From the NCBI GenBank assembly GCA_023418595.1, contig JAEZZI010000017.1, forward strand, positions 1 to 26,848: 26,848 nucleotides of DNA, in the 5' to 3' direction. Below the pieces are notes generated by a model. It ran no database searches. It was not told the origin of the DNA and saw only the letters and a program-made list of their open reading frames with translations. The translations under genes and the position numbers were made by a program. Source of the stretch: Pseudomonadota bacterium (GTDB taxonomy: Bacteria > Pseudomonadota > Alphaproteobacteria > Sphingomonadales > Sphingomonadaceae). Positions 20,447-26,848 of this stretch are shown piece after piece. Position 1 is the stretch's first letter. Every line of letters starts with the position of its first letter.

Positions 20447-21538
20447 ATGCACGAACCAAACCAACGCGCCGGCGGCTGGCTGTCACCCAGCGCCGCAACC
20501 TTTGCGGGCCGCGTCGTCATCCTGATCGCGCTGGTCGGCGTCGCCGCGCTGCTTCTCGAACTGACCGGCCTGTTCCTGCTGCTGTTCGCCGCGATCGTGC
20601 TCGCGGTAGTGTTCGACGCGATGGCGCGTCTAATCCGCCGGATCACGCACCTGCCGCGCGGCTGGTCGCTGACTTTGGGCATATTGCTGCTGCTGGGCGC
20701 CTTTATCGGCGTGTTCGTGCTGTTCGGCACACAGCTGGCGCAGGAGTTCGAGACGATCCGCGAGCAATTTCCCCGAGCACTCGCCGCCATCGAAGCCCAG
20801 CTAAACACCCTGGGCCTGGGCGAGCGGCTGCGCAGCGTCATCTCCAGCGGGACCAGCGACATTTCATCGATCATGACCCGCGCGGGCGGCTATGTCGTCT
20901 CGGTCGGCAGCGGTCTTGCCGATTTCGCATTGGTCCTGGTCGGCGCGATCTTCCTCGCGACCCAGCCCGGTGTCTATCGTCGCGGCTTCCTCTATCTTAT
21001 CCCGCAGCGCGCGGAGCCGACGGCTGCAAAGGCACTCGACGACAGCACCGCGGCGCTGCGCGGCTGGATGATCGGCCAATTAATGTCGATGTCGGTCGTC
21101 GCCGCGCTCACCTGGGTCGGATTACTGCTGCTCGGCGTACCAGCCGCCGGTGGCCTGGGCCTGATCGCCGGGTTGCTCGACATCATCCCGTTCGTCGGCC
21201 CGATCATCGCCGCCGTCCCAGCGGTGATCCTGGCCTTTACCGTATCGCCGATGACCGCGGTGTGGACGATCGGCCTGTTCCTGCTGGTCCAGCAGATCCA
21301 AGGCAATATCCTGCAACCGCTGATCCAGAAGCACGCGGTCGACGTGCCGCCCGCGGTGCTGCTGTTCGCGGTCGTCGGCGCAGGCACGCTGTTCGGCTTT
21401 CTGGGCGTGCTGCTCGCCGCGCCGATCACCGTCGTCACCTTCGTCCTGATCCAGCGGGTTTACGTGAAAACGATCCTCGGCAAACCGATCCGCATCGCGG
21501 TCGAAGACGATATCGTCGAGGACAAGGTGAAGGGGTAA
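20447..21538 (+). CDS. AI-2E family (PerM-like) membrane permease
   Basis: The 363-residue protein starts at ATG 20447 after GGGGGA. It shows the family's topology: two helices near the start (FAGRVVILIALVGVAALLLE and FLLLFAAIVLAVVFDAM), a third helix LGILLLLGAFIGVFVLFG, a hydrophilic amphipathic stretch (about 85-150), then GFLYLIPQR, GWMIGQLMSMSVVAALTWVG, IAGLLDIIPFVGPIIAAVPA and LLVQQIQGNILQPLIQKHAV, the most conserved family segment. Members export small molecules or act as Na+/H+ antiporters; autoinducer transport is proven for few. The substrate is unknown. Confidence 0.9.
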   Translation: MHEPNQRAGGWLSPSAATFAGRVVILIALVGVAALLLELTGLFLLLFAAIVLAVVFDAMARLIRRITHLPRGWSLTLGILLLLGAFIGVFVLFGTQLAQEFETIREQFPRALAAIEAQLNTLGLGERLRSVISSGTSDISSIMTRAGGYVVSVGSGLADFALVLVGAIFLATQPGVYRRGFLYLIPQRAEPTAAKALDDSTAALRGWMIGQLMSMSVVAALTWVGLLLLGVPAAGGLGLIAGLLDIIPFVGPIIAAVPAVILAFTVSPMTAVWTIGLFLLVQQIQGNILQPLIQKHAVDVPPAVLLFAVVGAGTLFGFLGVLLAAPITVVTFVLIQRVYVKTILGKPIRIAVEDDIVEDKVKG

Positions 21539-21581
21539 TTCCTGGAGCGCGATGAAAACCAATCAAATTACCCGCCCGACC

Positions 21582-21654
21582 CGTCATTCCCGCGAAGGCG
21601 GGAATCCATAACCCATGTGGGCGCTTATGGATTCCCGCCTTCGCGGGAATGACG
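21582..21654. repeat. REP-pair element (ATTCCCGCGAAGGCGGGAAT type)
   Basis: A 30 nt arm (21582-21611) recurs as an exact inverted copy at 21625-21654, with a 13 bp spacer. Each arm is itself a palindromic hairpin, so the whole can fold as one long or two short stems. It lies between the convergent permease and lyase genes and could terminate both. Confidence 0.82.
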
Positions 21655-21686
21655 AATGAGCGGATCGATCTGACGTCGCAGCAGGC

Positions 21687-22505
21687 TCAAATCCGCGCCA
21701 GCAACGCCTTTGCGTGTTTCAAATGCGGGGCGTCGATCATCCGGCCATCCAGTTGCAGCGCGCCCGCATTCGGGTTCGCGGCAAATGCATCGACCACCGC
21801 GCGCGCGTGCGCGATAGCGGCCTCGTCCGGCGTAAAGGCGGCGTTGATCGCCGCCACTTGTGCCGGGTGGATCGCCATCATGCCGGTGAAGCCGTCGCGA
21901 TTGCCCCGCGCGGCATAGGCGGCGAGGCCGTCCGTATCCTTGATGTTCGGATAGACGGTTTCGATCGCGGGCACGCCCGCTGCGTGGGCGCCGAACAGGG
22001 TGAGCGCACGGACAACCCGATAGGGATCGGTATAGCCGCCATCGGCCTCGCGGCTCGACACCGCGCCGATCGCGGCGGGCAGGTCTTCGGCGCCCCAGGT
22101 CAGCCCGCACAGGCGGTCCGCGACCGATCCGTAATCGCCCAGCGCGAACACCGCGCGTGGCGTTTCGGTCGCGACCGGCAGGATCGGCACATCGCCCAGC
22201 ATCGCCGCCGCGCGCTCGATATCGGTTGCGCCTTCCGCCTTGGGCAGCACCGCGCCGTCCGCCGCGCGCGCGATATCGCAGTCGCCGGCATTCCATTCGC
22301 TGCCCAGCGGATTGACGCGGACGAAGATGTGCGCGTCGTGTTTGGCTTGCAGAAACGCCGCCACCGCCGCGCGCGCCTCCGGTTTCTTGGCGGGCACGAC
22401 CGAATCCTCCAGGTCGAGGATCAGCGCATCGGCCCCCGACGCCAGCGCCTTTTCGAACCGCTCCGGCCGGTCGCCGGGCACAAACAGCAGCGAGCGCAGC
22501 CGCAT
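21687..22505 (-). CDS. CitE-like / HpcH-family acyl-CoA lyase
   Basis: The 272-residue TIM-barrel enzyme starts at ATG 22505 (MRLRSLLFVPGDRPERFEKA), overlapping the MaoC stop as TGATG. Family signs are ALILDLEDSVVPAKKPEAR (about 27-45), FVRVNPL, LPKAEG with the metal-binding Glu, ETPRAVF and LTWGAEDLPAAIG, and HPAQVAAIN near the end. CitE-like single subunits cleave 3-hydroxyacyl-CoA (citramalyl-, malyl- or HMG-CoA). In Mycobacterium tuberculosis a homologue (Rv2498c), in the same neighbourhood with accA1/accD1 and a MaoC protein, is a beta-hydroxyacyl-CoA lyase linked to leucine breakdown. A similar role here is inferred from that order. Confidence 0.88.
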   Translation of the reverse strand: MRLRSLLFVPGDRPERFEKALASGADALILDLEDSVVPAKKPEARAAVAAFLQAKHDAHIFVRVNPLGSEWNAGDCDIARAADGAVLPKAEGATDIERAAAMLGDVPILPVATETPRAVFALGDYGSVADRLCGLTWGAEDLPAAIGAVSSREADGGYTDPYRVVRALTLFGAHAAGVPAIETVYPNIKDTDGLAAYAARGNRDGFTGMMAIHPAQVAAINAAFTPDEAAIAHARAVVDAFAANPNAGALQLDGRMIDAPHLKHAKALLARI

Positions 22506-22957
22506 CACGCAGCCTTTCGCTTGAGCAGCGCGGTGCGGAGACACTCGCAGACGATCTCGTCGCGCTGGTTCAGCAGCCGGTGACGGAAGGTGACGAGGCC
22601 AGCCTCTGGCCGCGATTTGCTGTCGCGCAGGTCGACGACTTCGGTTTCCGCGCGCATCGTATCGCCGATGAACACGGGCTTGGGCATCACGACCTTGTCG
22701 TAGCCGAGATTGGCGACCAGCGTGCCGAGCGTCGTGTCGCCGACGGTGATCCCCACCATCAGCGCAAAGGTGAAGGTGCCGTTGACGAGGATCTGGCCGA
22801 ACTCGCTCGCTTTCGCCGCTTCAAGATCGAGGTGAAGCGGCTGCGGATTATGCGTCATCGTCGAGAACAACAGATTGTCGGTCTCGGTCACCGTACGGCG
22901 CAGGTCGTGCGCGATCCGCTCGCCTACCTGCCATTCGTCGTAATGCTTACCGGCCAT
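22505..22957 (-). CDS. MaoC-family acyl-CoA hydratase
   Basis: The 150-residue hot-dog fold protein starts at ATG 22957 (MAGKHYDEWQVGERIAHDLR). The hydratase motif (Asp..His) appears in LFSTMTHNPQPLHLDLEAAK and NGTFTFALMVGITVGDTTLG; YDKVVMPKPVFIGDTMRAET is the usual MaoC central strand. Single-domain members hydrate (R)-specific enoyl-CoAs. Its coupling to the CitE-like lyase and proximity to the carboxylase suggests hydration of 3-methylglutaconyl-CoA or a related product; not proven. Confidence 0.88.
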   Translation of the reverse strand: MAGKHYDEWQVGERIAHDLRRTVTETDNLLFSTMTHNPQPLHLDLEAAKASEFGQILVNGTFTFALMVGITVGDTTLGTLVANLGYDKVVMPKPVFIGDTMRAETEVVDLRDSKSRPEAGLVTFRHRLLNQRDEIVCECLRTALLKRKAA

Positions 22958-22969
22958 TTCCACTCTCCC

Positions 22970-23068
22970 GTACCCCGGCGAAGGCCGGGGTCCAGCCAAT
23001 CAAAACGCCGAGCGAAGCTCGACCCAACTAGTGTCCTCCCAACTGGACCCCGGCCTTCGCCGGGGTAC
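22970..23068. repeat. REP-pair element (CCCCGGCGAAGGCCGGGG type)
   Basis: A 26 nt arm (22970-22995) recurs as an exact inverted copy at 23043-23068 with a 47 bp spacer. Each arm is a palindromic hairpin. It lies inside the carboxylase operon between the biotin-carboxylase and MaoC genes, so it may set differential transcript stability. Confidence 0.82.
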
Positions 23069-23078
23069 GAGGAAGATT

Positions 23079-24941
23079 CTACTCCTCCGCCCGCTTGACC
23101 TTCGCCAGCAGCGCGCCTTCGCTCACCTGCCCCCCGACGCTAGCGTTCAGTTCCGCCACCGTGCCGTCGAACGGCGCGGTCAGCGAATGCTCCATCTTCA
23201 TCGCCTCGAGCGTCAGTAATTTCTGCCCCGCGATCACGGCGTCGCCCTCCGCGACCTCGACCGCGATCACCTTGCCCGGCATCGGCGACAGGATCGCGCC
23301 GTCGGATGCGCCGCCGCCGCCTGCGCCGTCGGTGCGGGCAAGCGTGATCGCAAAGGTCTGACCGCCCTCGTCGAACCTTACCTGATCGCCGTCGCGGCGG
23401 ATCCACGCGCCCTCGCCGTCCGACGGCTCGACCTCGTGCATCTTCCCGGCAACCGACACCCGCACGCGGCGCACCGGATCGGCGTTCAGTCGAAACCCGC
23501 CGACCGCCGGATGCGTCGCGAACGGTTCCGCAAGCTGCGCCGCCGCCGCCGCCAGCGCGAAGGGCGACGGCTGCGCATCGGGCATCAGTGCCTCGCCGCG
23601 CCGCTCGATCAGGCCGGTGTCGATGCGGCCGCCGACGAAATCCTCGTCCGCCAGCGCCTTCAACAGAAACGCGCCGTTGGTCCTGACCGGCCAGACGATG
23701 CTCGACGCGACCGCATCGGCCAGCAGTTCGATCGTCTCCGCGCGATCGGGCGAATGCGCGATCAGCTTGGCGATCATCGGGTCGTAGAATGGCGTGACCT
23801 CGCCGCCCTCCTCCACGCCGGTATCGACGCGGATCCCGTGGTCGGCGAGATAGCATTCGGTCAGCGGCCCGGTGCTTGGGAGAAATCCCTTCGCGGGGTC
23901 CTCCGCGTAGAGCCGCGCTTCCATCGCCCAGCCTTCGATCGACAGTTCGTCCTGTCGTTTCGGGATCGGCTCTCCGCTCGCCACCCGCAATTGCCATTCG
24001 ACCAAATCGACGCCGGTGATCTCCTCGGTCACCGGATGCTCGACTTGCAGCCGCGTATTCATTTCCATGAACCAGATGCGGTCGGCGCGCAGGCCTTCTG
24101 AGGCGTCGGCGATGAATTCGATCGTGCCCGCGCCGACATAATCGACCGCGTGCGCCGCGCGCACCGCGGCGGCGCAGATGCTCTCGCGCGTCGTCTCGTC
24201 CATCCCCGGCGCGGGCGCTTCCTCGATCACTTTCTGGTGGCGGCGCTGGAGCGAACAGTCGCGTTCGAACAGGTGGACGACGTTGCCGTGCCTGTCGCCG
24301 AATACCTGCACCTCGATATGGCGCGGCGACAGGATATATTTCTCGATCAGCACGCGATCGTCGCCGAACGATGACGCCGCCTCGCGCTGGCACGATCCCA
24401 GCGCTTCGAGGAAATCAGACGCCGCATCGACGCGCCGCATCCCCTTGCCGCCGCCGCCCGCGACCGCCTTGATCAGCACCGGATAGCCGATCGCGTCAGC
24501 CTCCGCCTGCAACCGATCGGGTGCCTGGTCCTCGCCCAGATAGCCGGGGGTGACCGGCACGCCGGCCGCGATCATCCGCTCCTTGGCCGCATCCTTCAGC
24601 CCCATCGCGCGGATGCTGTCGGGGTTCGGGCCGACCCAGATCAGCCCGGCATCGATCACCGCCTGCGCGAAATCGGCGTTCTCGGACAGGAAGCCATAAC
24701 CGGGATGGATCGCCTCCGCGCCGGTCTGCCTGGCAGCCGCGATGATCTTTTCGCCCACCAGATAGCTTTCGCGCGCCGGCGACGGCCCGATATGCACCGC
24801 CTCGTCGGCCTGGCGAACGTGCAGCGCCTGCGCATCGGCATCCGAATAGACCGCGACGGTACGAATACCGAGCGAACGCGCCGTGCGCATGATCCGGCAT
24901 GCGATCTCGCCGCGATTGGCGATGAGGAGGGATTGGATCAT
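23079..24941 (-). CDS. liuD: Methylcrotonyl-CoA carboxylase, biotin-carboxylase subunit
   Basis: The 620-residue subunit carboxylates its own biotin with ATP and bicarbonate. The biotin-carboxylase N-domain (MIQSLLIANRGEIACRIMRT), ATP-grasp with the Gly-rich loop KAVAGGGGKGMRRV (about 157-170), the ERDCSLQRRHQKVIEEAPAP segment, EMNTRLQVEHPVTEEITG and the C-domain are all visible. A BT-type linker follows, then the biotinyl domain with Lys582 in EAMKMEHS. Pairing with a 533-residue carboxyltransferase favours methylcrotonyl-CoA over propionyl- or geranyl-CoA carboxylase, but substrate cannot be fixed by sequence reading alone. ATG 24941 lies just after the carboxyltransferase stop. Confidence 0.9.
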   Translation of the reverse strand: MIQSLLIANRGEIACRIMRTARSLGIRTVAVYSDADAQALHVRQADEAVHIGPSPARESYLVGEKIIAAARQTGAEAIHPGYGFLSENADFAQAVIDAGLIWVGPNPDSIRAMGLKDAAKERMIAAGVPVTPGYLGEDQAPDRLQAEADAIGYPVLIKAVAGGGGKGMRRVDAASDFLEALGSCQREAASSFGDDRVLIEKYILSPRHIEVQVFGDRHGNVVHLFERDCSLQRRHQKVIEEAPAPGMDETTRESICAAAVRAAHAVDYVGAGTIEFIADASEGLRADRIWFMEMNTRLQVEHPVTEEITGVDLVEWQLRVASGEPIPKRQDELSIEGWAMEARLYAEDPAKGFLPSTGPLTECYLADHGIRVDTGVEEGGEVTPFYDPMIAKLIAHSPDRAETIELLADAVASSIVWPVRTNGAFLLKALADEDFVGGRIDTGLIERRGEALMPDAQPSPFALAAAAAQLAEPFATHPAVGGFRLNADPVRRVRVSVAGKMHEVEPSDGEGAWIRRDGDQVRFDEGGQTFAITLARTDGAGGGGASDGAILSPMPGKVIAVEVAEGDAVIAGQKLLTLEAMKMEHSLTAPFDGTVAELNASVGGQVSEGALLAKVKRAEE

Positions 24942-24945
24942 CGCA

Positions 24946-26547
24946 TCACATCCGGAACACGCCGAACGCCGGGCGTTCGGGAATGGGGGCGTTCAACGTC
25001 GCCGCAAAGGCCAGGCCGAGCACGTCGCGCGTTTGCGCGGGATCGATGATGCCGTCGTCCCACAGCCGCGCGGTAGCATGCCAGGGATTGCCCTCATCCT
25101 CGTATTTCTGGCGAACGGGGGCTTTGAACGCTTCGGTCTGTGCCTCGTCCCAAGTCTCCGCATCGCGGTGGACGGTTGCGAGCACGCTCGCCGCCTGCTC
25201 GCCGCCCATCACGCTGATCCGGCTGTTGGGCCAGGTGAACAGGAACCGCGGCGAATAGGCACGCCCGCACATGCCGTAATTCCCTGCGCCGAAGCTGCCG
25301 CCGATCAGCACCGTGATCTTGGGAACGGTCGCGGTGGCGACCGCGGTGACCAGCTTCGCGCCGTGCTTGGCAATCCCTTCCGCCTCATATTTGCCGCCGA
25401 CCATGAAACCCGAGATATTTTGGAGGAACAGCAACGGAATGCGCCGCTGGCACGCCAGTTCGATGAAATGTGCGCCCTTCTGCGCGCTCTCGCTGAACAG
25501 CACGCCGTTGTTGGCGATGATTCCGACCGGCATCCCCCAGATATGCGCGAAACCGCACACGAGCGTGGTGCCGTAGAGCGCCTTGAACTCGTGGAATTCC
25601 GACCCGTCGACCAGCCGCGCAATCACTTCGCGCACGTCATAGGGCGCACGCACATCGCTAGGGATCAGGCCGTAGAGTTCGTCCGCTGAATATTTCGGCG
25701 CACGCGGGTCTTTGAGCGCGAGATCGACCGCGCGATCGGCGGGCAAGTGGCTGACGATGTCGCGGACGATGGTCAGCGCATGTTCGTCATTCTCCGCGAC
25801 ATGATCGACCACGCCCGACTTGCGTCCGTGCAGGTCGCCGCCGCCCAGATCCTCGGCGGTGATGACTTCGCCCGTCGCGGCCTTCACCAAAGGCGGTCCG
25901 GCGAGAAAGATCGTGCCCTGATTGCGGACGATCACCGTCTCATCCGACATGGCGGGAACATAGGCGCCGCCAGCGGTGCAACTCCCCATCACGCAAGCGA
26001 TCTGGGGAATGCCCTTCGCCGACATATTCGCCTGATTAAAGAAAATCCGCCCGAAATGGTCGCGGTCGGGAAACACTTCCGCCTGATGCGGCAGGTTAGC
26101 GCCGCCGCTATCGACCAGGTAGATGCACGGAAGCCGGTTGGCCTCGGCAATCTCCTGCGCCCGGAGGTGCTTCTTAACCGTCATCGGGTAATAGGTGCCG
26201 CCCTTCACCGTCGCGTCGTTGCAGACGATCATCACCTGACGCCCCGAGACGCGGCCCATGCCGGCGATGAGCCCTGCGCCGGGGACTTCGCCGCCATACA
26301 TGTCGCACGCGGCGAGCTGGCCGATCTCGAGGAACGGCGATCCGGGATCGAGCAGCCGTTCGACCCGGTCGCGCGGCAGCAGCTTGCCGCGCGCGACGTG
26401 CTTGTCGCGCGCCGTCTCGCTCCCGCCCAGCGCCGCCTTCGCGACATCGGCGCGTAATCGCTCAGCCAACGCACGGTTATGCGCGGCATTGGCGCGAAAA
26501 TCGTCGCTGTCGGACGCGACTTTGGACGCGATGACCGGCGCACTCAT
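24946..26547 (-). CDS. liuB: Methylcrotonyl-CoA carboxylase, carboxyltransferase subunit
   Basis: The 533-residue subunit transfers carboxylate from biotin to the acyl-CoA. It starts at ATG 26547 (MSAPVIASK), overlapping the transporter stop (ATGA). Crotonase-fold signs are ARGKLLPRDRVERLLDPGSP, IYLVDSGGANLPHQAEVFPD, VMGSCTAGGAYVPAMSDE, NISGFMVGGKYEAEGIAKHG, IGGSFGAGNYGMCGRAYSP and ISVMGGEQAASVL, which together are characteristic of MccB/LiuB. Length fits the family (about 535). It leads the carboxylase part of the operon. Confidence 0.93.
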   Translation of the reverse strand: MSAPVIASKVASDSDDFRANAAHNRALAERLRADVAKAALGGSETARDKHVARGKLLPRDRVERLLDPGSPFLEIGQLAACDMYGGEVPGAGLIAGMGRVSGRQVMIVCNDATVKGGTYYPMTVKKHLRAQEIAEANRLPCIYLVDSGGANLPHQAEVFPDRDHFGRIFFNQANMSAKGIPQIACVMGSCTAGGAYVPAMSDETVIVRNQGTIFLAGPPLVKAATGEVITAEDLGGGDLHGRKSGVVDHVAENDEHALTIVRDIVSHLPADRAVDLALKDPRAPKYSADELYGLIPSDVRAPYDVREVIARLVDGSEFHEFKALYGTTLVCGFAHIWGMPVGIIANNGVLFSESAQKGAHFIELACQRRIPLLFLQNISGFMVGGKYEAEGIAKHGAKLVTAVATATVPKITVLIGGSFGAGNYGMCGRAYSPRFLFTWPNSRISVMGGEQAASVLATVHRDAETWDEAQTEAFKAPVRQKYEDEGNPWHATARLWDDGIIDPAQTRDVLGLAFAATLNAPIPERPAFGVFRM

Positions 26548-26848
26548 CGCGCGACGATCCCCGGCGCCGAATAGAAGACCTGCGCCCCCGGCCCCAGCGG
26601 CAGATCGAGGAACACCCAGGTCACCACCATCGAAATGCCCAGCGCCCCGAAGGTCAGCGCATAGGGCAGCATCAGCGCAAGCAGCGACCCGACCCCGAAC
26701 GACTTGTCCCACCGCCTGGCAAAGGCCAATATCAGCGGGAAGTAACTCATCAGCGGCGTCATGATGTTGGTATAGCTGTCGCCCATCCGGTACGCCGCCG
26801 TGGTCATTTCCGGGCTGATCCCCAGCAGCATGAACATCGGTACGACAA
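26544..26848 (-). CDS. AbgT-family transporter, C-terminal part (cut by window edge)
   Basis: The frame is open from beyond 26848 to a TGA at 26544-26546. The visible 101 residues carry the C-terminal signature of AbgT permeases: VPMFMLLGISPEMTTAAYRM, GDSYTNIMTPLMSYFPLILA and two or three hydrophobic helices. Members import p-aminobenzoyl-glutamate or export sulfonamide-type drugs and dipeptides. Its overlap with liuB (ATGA) implies co-translation with leucine catabolism; the substrate here is unknown. Confidence 0.85.
   Translation of the reverse strand, partial: VVPMFMLLGISPEMTTAAYRMGDSYTNIMTPLMSYFPLILAFARRWDKSFGVGSLLALMLPYALTFGALGISMVVTWVFLDLPLGPGAQVFYSAPGIVAR

Noticed and set aside
15608..23068. 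CRISPR array
   Set aside because: The repeats are inverted pairs of differing families with no regular spacers and no cas genes.
23140..24393. Minus-strand frame of 417 codons
   Set aside because: It is a shifted frame within the biotin-carboxylase gene, Arg/Gly-rich and without domains.

Overview
The window is GC-rich DNA from an alphaproteobacterium, most likely a sphingomonad. This is inferred from the protein families (GapR/DUF2312, the frmA-purU-fghA cluster, a PD40-amidohydrolase), from abundant palindromic intergenic repeats, and from codon use. It has two parts. Positions 1 to about 13400 are the immunity, early and integration regions of a temperate prophage. Positions 13405 to 26848 are ordinary chromosome.

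Prophage. The layout matches that of lambda. A Cro-like gene (4195-4389, minus) and a CI-like HTH-S24 repressor (4481-5149, plus) diverge from a promoter-operator region. The leftward operon is almost entirely made of overlapping start/stop codons. It runs through a DUF551 protein, a one-span membrane peptide, a C5 DNA methyltransferase, HTH and zinc-ribbon proteins, a GapR homologue, a RusA-like resolvase, a stand-alone DnaA domain IV and an HNH nuclease cut by the left edge. Downstream of the repressor, on its strand, lie three genes in the position of rexAB: a small protein, a DUF2335 two-span membrane protein and a HIRAN-domain protein. After them is a second operator-promoter with the same inverted half-sites as the first, and then a long rightward operon: about eight small unknown genes, a YqaJ/lambda-type exonuclease, RecT, more small genes, an excisionase-like HTH protein and a tyrosine integrase. 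The integrase ends 72 bp before a tRNA-Cys gene. Structural genes are not visible and presumably lie left of the window.

Chromosome. Genes for S-formylglutathione hydrolase, formyltetrahydrofolate deformylase, a VOC protein and S-(hydroxymethyl)glutathione dehydrogenase form a leftward formaldehyde/C1 cluster. Next come a large exported TolB-propeller amidohydrolase and a divergent AI-2E family permease. The right end is a leftward acyl-CoA carboxylase operon, probably methylcrotonyl-CoA carboxylase for leucine breakdown: AbgT-type transporter (partial), carboxyltransferase, biotin carboxylase, MaoC hydratase and CitE-like lyase. Three REP-pair elements sit in the gaps.

Most notable: (i) the paired operators that delimit a lambda-like immunity region; (ii) a membrane protein plus a HIRAN protein in the rexAB position, a candidate phage-exclusion system; (iii) a phage-borne DnaA domain IV and GapR homologue; (iv) a family of hairpin leaders with near-identical start-associated sequences.
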